This document shows, one piece after another, positions 58,659-64,000 of a stretch of 64,000 nt of DNA. The position numbers and the translations under genes were made by a program. Each line of letters begins with the position of its first letter. Position 1 is the stretch's first letter. The notes under the pieces are model-generated. The model was not told the DNA's origin. It made no database searches and was given only the letters and a program-made list of their open reading frames with translations. This DNA is from Halosolutus halophilus (GTDB taxonomy: Archaea > Halobacteriota > Halobacteria > Halobacteriales > Natrialbaceae). The DNA lies in the NCBI RefSeq assembly GCF_022869805.1, contig NZ_CP094974.1, positions 1,674,001-1,738,000 of the forward strand, given 5' to 3'.

Positions 58659-59822
58659 ATGCAACCGCGCGACCTGTCCGATCACGTCGCCTACGAGGCG
58701 GGTCGAGGCATCGAGGAGGTCGCCCGCGAACTCGACCGGGACCCCTCCGAATTCGTCAAACTCGCCTCGAACGAGAACCCACACGGCCCCTCGCCGGCGG
58801 CCGCCGTGGCGATCAGCGACGCCGCCGCGACCGTAAACTCGTACCCGAAAGCCGCCCACGCCGACCTCACCGCCGCCGTCGCCGATCGGTGGGACGTCGC
58901 CGACGATCAGGTCTGGCTGGCAAACGGCGGGGACGGCGCGATCGACTACCTCCACCGGGCGACCCTCGACCCGGGCGACGACGTGCTCGTCCCCGAGCCA
59001 GGGTTCGCGTACTACGGGATGAGCGCCCGGTTCCACCACGGTGGCGTCCGCGAGTACGCGCTCGCGAAGGACGACGACTTCGCACAGGACGCCGACACTG
59101 TCCTCGACGCCTACGACGGCGAGCGCGTCGTCTGGCTCACGAGTCCGCACAATCCGACAGGAGTGACGACGGCGCTCGACGAGATCGACCGTCTCGCCGA
59201 CGAAACTGACGACGAGACGCTGATCGTCGTCGACGAGGCCTACGGCGAGTTCGCCGACGTCCACAGCGCCGTTTCGCTGATCGAGGGCCGCGACGGATTC
59301 GCCGCCCGCGACGACGTCGCCGTCCTGCGAACGTTCTCGAAGGCTTACGGGCTGGCGGGCGTCCGCCTCGGCTACGCGATCGTTCCCGAGGCGTGGAGCG
59401 ACGCGTACGCACGCGTGAACACGCCCTTCGCAGCGAGCGAACTCGCGTGCCGCGCCGGCCTCGCCGCGATCGACGACGATGAACACGTCGATCGGACCGT
59501 CGAGACCACGCTGGCCGCTCGCGAGTACATGCAGGAACACGTCGACGCCCACGTCTGGGAGAGCGACGGGAACTTCGTCCTGGTCGACGTCGGCGACGCG
59601 TCGGCCGTCGCCGAGGAGATGCAAGAGCGCGGCGTCATCGTCCGGGACTGCTCGAGTTTCGGCCTGCCCGGCTGTATCCGGATCACCTGCGGGACCGAGG
59701 ACGAGACCGATCGCGCCGTCGAGACGCTCAACGCGACCCTCGCGGACCTCGCCGCCGACCCCGGGACTGACGTCGAGCACGACGCGTCTGCCGACGCGAA
59801 CGCGGAGGTGCCCGACACGTGA
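58659..59822 (+). CDS. hisC: Histidinol-phosphate aminotransferase
   Basis: A 387-residue class-II PLP aminotransferase. KLASNENPHGPSPAAAVAI, WLTSPHNPTGVTTAL and IVVDEAYGEF precede the PLP lysine in RTFSKAYGLAGVRLGYAI. The C-terminal NFVLVDVGD and GLPGCIRITCG complete the fold. It converts imidazole-acetol phosphate to histidinol phosphate. A 35-residue acidic tail follows the family end. The stop overlaps the next gene by 4 bases (GTGA). Confidence 0.94.
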   Translation: MQPRDLSDHVAYEAGRGIEEVARELDRDPSEFVKLASNENPHGPSPAAAVAISDAAATVNSYPKAAHADLTAAVADRWDVADDQVWLANGGDGAIDYLHRATLDPGDDVLVPEPGFAYYGMSARFHHGGVREYALAKDDDFAQDADTVLDAYDGERVVWLTSPHNPTGVTTALDEIDRLADETDDETLIVVDEAYGEFADVHSAVSLIEGRDGFAARDDVAVLRTFSKAYGLAGVRLGYAIVPEAWSDAYARVNTPFAASELACRAGLAAIDDDEHVDRTVETTLAAREYMQEHVDAHVWESDGNFVLVDVGDASAVAEEMQERGVIVRDCSSFGLPGCIRITCGTEDETDRAVETLNATLADLAADPGTDVEHDASADANAEVPDT

Positions 59823-60355
59823 GAGTCGCCGTCACCGGCACCCCCGGAACGGGGAAGACGACCGCGACGGACCTGCTCGCGTCGCGGTTCGACGCCGACG
59901 ACGCGCTGCCGGACCTCGAGGTAGTCCACCTCAACGAGATCCTCGATCGCGAGGGGCTCTATACGGAAATCGACGCTGATCGCGGGAGCAAGGTCGCCGA
60001 CCTCGACGCGCTCGCCGAACACCTCGAGGGTCACGACGACGCCGTGATCGAGTCCCACCTCGCACACCACTTCGCGGCCGATCGGGTGGTCGTCCTGCGC
60101 TGTCGGCCCGACGTGCTCGAGGAGCGGTTGCGCGATCGCGGCGAGAGCGACCCGAAAGCGGCGGAGAACGCGGAGAGCGAGGCGCTGGACGTGATCCTCG
60201 CCGAGGCCGTCGAGGAACACGGGCTCGAGTCGGTCTACGAGATCGACACGACCGATCGCGCGCCCGAGGCCGTCGCGGACGAACTCGCGGCGGTCGTCGC
60301 CGGCGATCGCGAACCGAGCGCCGGCGAGGTCGACTTCGTGGGGTATCTCGCATGA
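59819..60355 (+). CDS. Adenylate kinase family protein (AK6/Fap7-like)
   Basis: A 178-residue P-loop nucleotide kinase starting at GTG, with Walker A GTPGTGKTT at the very start (residues 7-15). NEILDREGLYTEIDADRGSKV, VIESHLAHHFAADRVVVLRC and a later DTTDRAPE match the AK6/Fap7 group, linked to small-subunit ribosome assembly in eukaryotes and archaea. It overlaps hisC by 4 bases and the next gene by 4 bases. Confidence 0.9.
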   Translation: MRVAVTGTPGTGKTTATDLLASRFDADDALPDLEVVHLNEILDREGLYTEIDADRGSKVADLDALAEHLEGHDDAVIESHLAHHFAADRVVVLRCRPDVLEERLRDRGESDPKAAENAESEALDVILAEAVEEHGLESVYEIDTTDRAPEAVADELAAVVAGDREPSAGEVDFVGYLA

Positions 60356-60963
60356 CGCTCGATAAGTTTCGACCGTACGTCTCGCGGTTCCTGGACCCGT
60401 TCGTGAGGGGGTTCGACCGGGTCGGGATGACGCCCGACGGCGTGAGCGTGCTCGCCTTCGGGATGGCAGTGCTGGCCGCGGTGGCGTTCCTGCTCGGAGG
60501 TCGCGCGGACCCGATCTGGTACGTCGTCGCCGCCACGCTGGTCTTCCTGAACGGCTGGCTCGACATCGTCGACGGGGCGCTCGCCCGAGAGCAGGAGGTC
60601 GCCTCGGCCGGTGGCGACCTGCTCGATCACGTGCTCGATCGGTACGCCGACATCGTCGTCATCGGCGGACTGGCGGCCGGCGTCGAGGACTACCTGCTCG
60701 GATTCCTCGCCGTTACCGGCGTCGTGATGACCTCGTACCTGGGCACCCAGGCCCAGGCCGTCGGCCTCGATCGGGTCTACGGCGGGCTGGTCGGCCGTGC
60801 GGATCGGCTGGCGATCATCGGAATCGTCGGCTTCCTCGCGTACCCGATCCCGGGCGAGTACGGCGGACTCACGCTGGTCGGCTGGCTGCTCGTCTTCCTC
60901 GCGACCGTCGGCCACCTCACGGCCCTCCAGCGCTTCGCCTACGCCTGGTCGGCGCTGGACTGA
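60352..60963 (+). CDS. CDP-alcohol phosphatidyltransferase family protein
   Basis: A 203-residue membrane enzyme. The signature DIVDGALAREQEVASAGGDL, continued by LDHVLDRYAD, is the CDP-alcohol transferase motif (D, 2 residues, DG, 2, AR, 8, G, 3, D, 3, D). About six membrane helices surround it. In archaea, members make archaetidylinositol phosphate, archaetidylserine or archaetidylglycerol. Which head group is used is not clear. It is translationally coupled to the adenylate kinase. Confidence 0.91.
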   Translation: MTLDKFRPYVSRFLDPFVRGFDRVGMTPDGVSVLAFGMAVLAAVAFLLGGRADPIWYVVAATLVFLNGWLDIVDGALAREQEVASAGGDLLDHVLDRYADIVVIGGLAAGVEDYLLGFLAVTGVVMTSYLGTQAQAVGLDRVYGGLVGRADRLAIIGIVGFLAYPIPGEYGGLTLVGWLLVFLATVGHLTALQRFAYAWSALD

Positions 60964-61032
60964 TCGCGGGCCGTTCGTTCGATCCGGGAACGCGCCGCAT
61001 GGTTTATCACTCGCCGCGATATAGTCTCTGTC

Positions 61033-61581
61033 ATGGTTCAGTGCGAGATGTGTGGCGCCGAGACGTCGTCCCCGAAGACCATCAAAGTCGAAGGTGCCGA
61101 GCTGGACGTGTGCTCGAACTGCACCGATTTCGGTACCGAGGTGAAACAGACCTCGTCCTCGAGCACGTCGACGAAGTACTCGACCGGATCGAGTTCGTCG
61201 TCCTCGAGTTCGAGCGGGGGTACCGGATCGTCCGGGGGTAGTTCGACCGGCTCCGCGAGTTCAGGTGGCTCGCGCCGACAGGACATGTTCGACGACATGG
61301 AGGAACTCGCGACGGATTACGACGATCGCGTCCGCAACGCCCGCGAAGACAAGGGCCTCAGCCAGTCCGAACTCGCGGACGAACTCAACGAGAAGGCGAG
61401 TCTCATCCGCAAGATCGAACGCAGCGAGACGCTCCCGAGCGATCGAGTCCAGTCGAAACTCGAGCGGTTCCTCGACATCGACCTGAGCGCCGAGGGGGCC
61501 TCCGGCGGCGACTCCGAGTGGTCCGGCGGCTCCTCGACGGGCAGTTACACGCTGGGTGACGTCGTCAAGCGGAAGGACTGA
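61033..61581 (+). CDS. Archaeal multiprotein bridging factor (aMBF1-like)
   Basis: A 182-residue protein. An N-terminal zinc ribbon has Cys4, Cys7 (CEMC) and Cys27, Cys30 (CSNC). A linker of about 45 residues is almost entirely Ser, Gly and Thr. The helix-turn-helix core follows at about residues 95-155 ([20 protein letters not shown] and [19 protein letters not shown]). aMBF1 links to the transcription machinery and ribosomes. The Ser/Gly linker is unusually long. A TATA-like GGTTTATCAC lies near 61000-61009. Confidence 0.93.
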   Translation: MVQCEMCGAETSSPKTIKVEGAELDVCSNCTDFGTEVKQTSSSSTSTKYSTGSSSSSSSSSGGTGSSGGSSTGSASSGGSRRQDMFDDMEELATDYDDRVRNAREDKGLSQSELADELNEKASLIRKIERSETLPSDRVQSKLERFLDIDLSAEGASGGDSEWSGGSSTGSYTLGDVVKRKD

Positions 61582-61760
61582 CGGTCCGGGACCAGGGACC
61601 GGCGCGGGCCGACCACGGACAGCGCCGGTCGACGGAGCCACGACCCATCGCCGGACCCGCGACGCCACCATCGCCGTCGCCACCGCCCGACGGTCGGGCG
61701 GTCTCTTTCGCCCGTCTACGACTCGCAAGCTATTTTGGGACCCGGAATCGCGTACACAGT

Positions 61761-62405
61761 ATGTTCGTCCTCGTGAACCTGAAGACGTATCCCTGCGACC
61801 CGGTCACCGTCGCCGAGGCCGTCCGGGACGTAAACGACACGACAGACGCCCGACTGGCCGTCGCGCCGCAGGCGGCCCACATCGACCGCGTCGCCGAGAC
61901 CGGCGTCGAGACGTGGGCCCAGCACGTCGATCCGATCGACTACGGCAGCAACACGGGACACACCCTCGCGGAATCAGTCGCCGAGGTGGGTGCGGAGGGA
62001 ACGTTGATCAACCACTCCGAGCGGCGACTGAAACTCGCCGACGTGGACGGGGCCGTCCGGGCCGCTCGACGTGCCGACCTCGAGACGGTCGTCTGTGCCA
62101 ACAATCCGGCCCAGATCGGTGCCGCGGCGGCGCTCGGTCCGGACGCCGTCGCCGTCGAACCGCCGGAACTCATCGGTACGGGAACGCCGGTCAGTCAGGC
62201 AGATCCGGAGATCGTCGAGGACGCCGTCGCGGCCGCCGAGAGCGTCGACGACGACGTGTCGGTGCTCTGTGGTGCCGGCATCAGCACGGGTGAGGACGTC
62301 GTCGCCGCCGGCGAACTCGGTGCCGAGGGGGTCCTGCTCGCCAGCGGCGTCGCGAAAGCCGACGATCCGCGGGCGGCGCTCGAGGATCTCGTCGACCCGC
62401 TCTGA
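61761..62405 (+). CDS. tpiA: Triosephosphate isomerase
   Basis: A 214-residue archaeal-type TIM that interconverts dihydroxyacetone phosphate and glyceraldehyde 3-phosphate. LVNLKTYP at the start, the catalytic His in [13 protein letters not shown], the catalytic Glu in [16 protein letters not shown], and the phosphate loop [10 protein letters not shown] with [10 protein letters not shown] are present. It is shorter than bacterial TIM (about 250 residues), as usual in archaea. A TATA-like CTATTTTGGG lies about 25-30 bases upstream. Confidence 0.96.
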   Translation: MFVLVNLKTYPCDPVTVAEAVRDVNDTTDARLAVAPQAAHIDRVAETGVETWAQHVDPIDYGSNTGHTLAESVAEVGAEGTLINHSERRLKLADVDGAVRAARRADLETVVCANNPAQIGAAAALGPDAVAVEPPELIGTGTPVSQADPEIVEDAVAAAESVDDDVSVLCGAGISTGEDVVAAGELGAEGVLLASGVAKADDPRAALEDLVDPL

Positions 62406-62465
62406 GCCGGCGGACCGAGTCCGATCGGCCGACCGCTTTTCGTTCCGCCCGACGAATCACACACT

Positions 62466-62885
62466 ATGGCCCGCGAGCATCCCGTTCCGGTGGCCCTCGA
62501 GAACCGCCTCATGAGCAACGGTATCTACGTCTCGGAGTTCACGTGGGACGACGGTCCGTCGCGGCCGGACCGGGACGGCGATCACGACGGGACGAGACCG
62601 CCGGACGGAGCCGGGTTCTCGCTCGAGTACGAGACCGTCGCCGAGGCACCGGTCGTCACGAGCCAGGAAGTGAGCGCGGTGGTCCGGACGCTGCTGTCGA
62701 TCGCGGACGAACGCGAGTGGACGCCCGGCAGACTCGACGCGACGTCGCGGACCACCGACGGCGAGTTGCGGGGTCACTGGCACGTCGAACGGGCGTGGTT
62801 CGAGGGACTCGGGGCCGATCTATCCGAAATCGAGTTTTCCCAGCGCGTCCTGAATACGAGAGGCAATCATTCGAACGAGGACTAG
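62466..62885 (+). CDS. Conserved haloarchaeal hypothetical protein
   Basis: A 139-residue acidic protein with LENRLMSNGIYVSEFTWDD, then PVVTSQEVSAVVRTLLSIAD and a C-terminal WHVERAWFEGLGADLSEIEF. I recall relatives in other haloarchaea but no function. It follows tpiA on the same strand by 60 bases and may share its transcript. Confidence 0.7.
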   Translation: MAREHPVPVALENRLMSNGIYVSEFTWDDGPSRPDRDGDHDGTRPPDGAGFSLEYETVAEAPVVTSQEVSAVVRTLLSIADEREWTPGRLDATSRTTDGELRGHWHVERAWFEGLGADLSEIEFSQRVLNTRGNHSNED

Positions 62886-62930
62886 ATAGTTTAATAATGT
62901 CTCGTTCGCTTTTCTTTCGTAGATTACGGC

Positions 62931-63572
62931 ATGACCGGAGAACAGGTCTTCGTTTCACACGCTCCCGCGGATCTCGACCTCGTGCAGGACCTGTTTTCGA
63001 CGGTCAAGAACTTCCCGTTCGGCGTTCACGTCGCCCTCGAAGAGATCGAATCCGGCCGATCGCGGAAACGGCTCGAGAGTCGACTCGCCAACAGCGACGT
63101 CGTCGTCGCCGTACTGACGGCGCGATCGGCGGAGAGCCAGTGGATCAACCAGGAGATCGGGTACGCGCTGGCGAAGGGAATCCCGGTCCTCCCGCTGTAC
63201 ACCGACGAGAGCCATCGGGGCGGGTTCGTCGGCGACGTCGAGGGCGTGACGATCGATCGGCAAAACCTCTCGTTTACCATCTTCAATCTGCTCTGTCGGC
63301 TCCGGAGCGAACTCGCGCCGCTGGGGGCGCTGTCGGTTCCGAACTGGTACATCCGGTTTCCCTGTACGCTACCCGACTGTGATCACCCGGTGACGCTGGA
63401 ACTGGAGCAGGGACAGACGAAGCTCTGGAAACTCCACAAACACGGCCAACTCCTCACGACGTCCTGTGAGGTGTGTGAATCGACGTACTACTTCGATCCG
63501 GCGACGATCGGGTTCGTTCGCCGCGAGGACGGCTTTCAGCGGTCGAACTCTGCCTCTCGAAGGCGGTCGTAA
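62931..63572 (+). CDS. TIR-domain protein with C-terminal zinc ribbon
   Basis: A 213-residue protein. Residues 5-125 are a TIR domain: VFVSHAPADLDLVQDLF, then DVVVAVLTARSAESQWINQEIGYAL with Glu75 at the position of the catalytic residue of NAD-cleaving TIRs. Residues 140-190 hold four cysteines (Cys145, Cys150, Cys179, Cys182) in a zinc-ribbon-like arrangement. TIR NADases often serve in anti-phage defence or signalling, but this protein has no obvious sensor partner here. A TATA-like GTTTAATAATG lies at 62888-62898. It overlaps the J-domain gene by 37 bases at their ends. Confidence 0.8.
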   Translation: MTGEQVFVSHAPADLDLVQDLFSTVKNFPFGVHVALEEIESGRSRKRLESRLANSDVVVAVLTARSAESQWINQEIGYALAKGIPVLPLYTDESHRGGFVGDVEGVTIDRQNLSFTIFNLLCRLRSELAPLGALSVPNWYIRFPCTLPDCDHPVTLELEQGQTKLWKLHKHGQLLTTSCEVCESTYYFDPATIGFVRREDGFQRSNSASRRRS

Positions 63573-64000
63573 GCGTTTTTGACCAGTTGAAACGCCGATC
63601 GACTGCCGCTCTTGTGGTCCGGGTGGGCGCGCTTGACGTGTTCGTGATACGCCTCGCGGATCGCGTCGTCGCTGGCTCCCTGCTCGACGTCGAGGATCTC
63701 GCGGGCGCGGGACTTCCGCAGTTCGACGTCCCTGACGACCCCGGCCTCCTCGGCCTCGTCTTTGCAGGACGCACACAGCCGTTCGTTGCGGCCGTCGATC
63801 GTGGTCACCCGGAACAGTTCCTCGCGAACCAACTCGTGGCACTGTCGACAGAGCGATTCGGTTTCGCTCTCGGTGCCGTCGGCCCCCGTCGTCTCGTCGG
63901 CTCCGTCGCCGTCTCGCTGGGGCGCGTCGGCGATACAGGAGGAGCAGCAATCGACCGTCGTGCCATCGGGCAGCGTCACCGCCTCGAGTTGCGATTCGAG
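63536..64000 (-). CDS. J-domain zinc-cluster protein (cut by the window edge)
   Basis: At least 148 residues, with the frame open to the window edge. Cys pairs in DCCSSC, SLCRQCHEL and RLCASCKDEA precede a C-terminal J domain, SRAREILDVEQGASDDAIREAYHEHVKRAHPDH, with the HPD tripeptide. J domains stimulate Hsp70 (DnaK), but this protein lacks the other domains of DnaJ. A GTG at 63979 could be a start, but the frame also runs on to position 64000 with protein-like residues (LESQLEAV), so the gene is probably longer. Its last 37 bases lie inside the end of the TIR gene. Confidence 0.75.
   Translation of the reverse strand, partial: LESQLEAVTLPDGTTVDCCSSCIADAPQRDGDGADETTGADGTESETESLCRQCHELVREELFRVTTIDGRNERLCASCKDEAEEAGVVRDVELRKSRAREILDVEQGASDDAIREAYHEHVKRAHPDHKSGSRSAFQLVKNAYDRLREAEFDR

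Overview
The window comes from a halophilic archaeon of class Halobacteria. The evidence is high GC, strongly acidic proteins, a 16S-tRNA-Ala-23S-5S rRNA operon with archaeal sequences, TATA elements about 25-35 bases before many starts (short-leader or leaderless mRNAs), and archaeal genes: ribosomal protein S17e, aMBF1, ATP-dependent DNA ligase, CofD, geranylgeranyl reductase and an archaeal CDP-alcohol transferase. The 16S start and the gene set are compatible with order Natrialbales, but that placement is a guess from memory.

Layout. 92-7518 (minus): a sugar-type ABC uptake operon (binding protein, two permeases, ATPase) followed by a Gfo/Idh/MocA oxidoreductase, with a TrmB-type regulator upstream. 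7649-10530: MscS channel, two universal stress proteins, two small conserved proteins. 10544-16429: an alanine-glyoxylate-type aminotransferase beside an Opp/Dpp peptide transporter with no binding protein. A decayed 5' copy of the same aminotransferase lies on the far side (16441-16685). 16857-27552: membrane proteins, dodecin, IscA-type protein, HisD, an ABC-2 exporter, an HxlR regulator facing an NAD(P)-binding gene preceded by a truncated relative, and two more membrane proteins.

27553-33816: rRNA leader with four tandem promoters, 16S, tRNA-Ala(TGC), 23S and 5S, long processing stems around 16S and 23S, and two terminator hairpins. 34400-34690 holds an unexplained structured, apparently transcribed element. 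34708-39908 is a haem-copper oxidase locus with subunits II and III on the minus strand and subunit I on the plus strand, subunit I carrying an extra C-terminal membrane domain.

40038-64000: lipid saturation (GGR), D-2-hydroxyacid dehydrogenase, DHH phosphoesterase, Asd, S17e, a CPA-type antiporter, and a cofactor neighbourhood (CofD, Dus-like TIM barrel, CitG-like, DUF447) split by a histidine kinase. Then an aldo/keto reductase, a GCS2-type ligase, DNA ligase, and a haem-b-like membrane domain fused to a sulfite-oxidase-type molybdopterin domain. A coupled hisC-adenylate kinase-CDP-alcohol transferase operon follows, then aMBF1, TpiA, a TIR-domain protein and a J-domain zinc protein cut by the window edge.

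Most of the window is ordinary core genome. The most unusual items are the structured element at 34.4-34.7 kb, the duplicated aminotransferase ends around the Opp cassette, the MsrQ/MsrP-like fusion, and the TIR/J-domain convergent pair.
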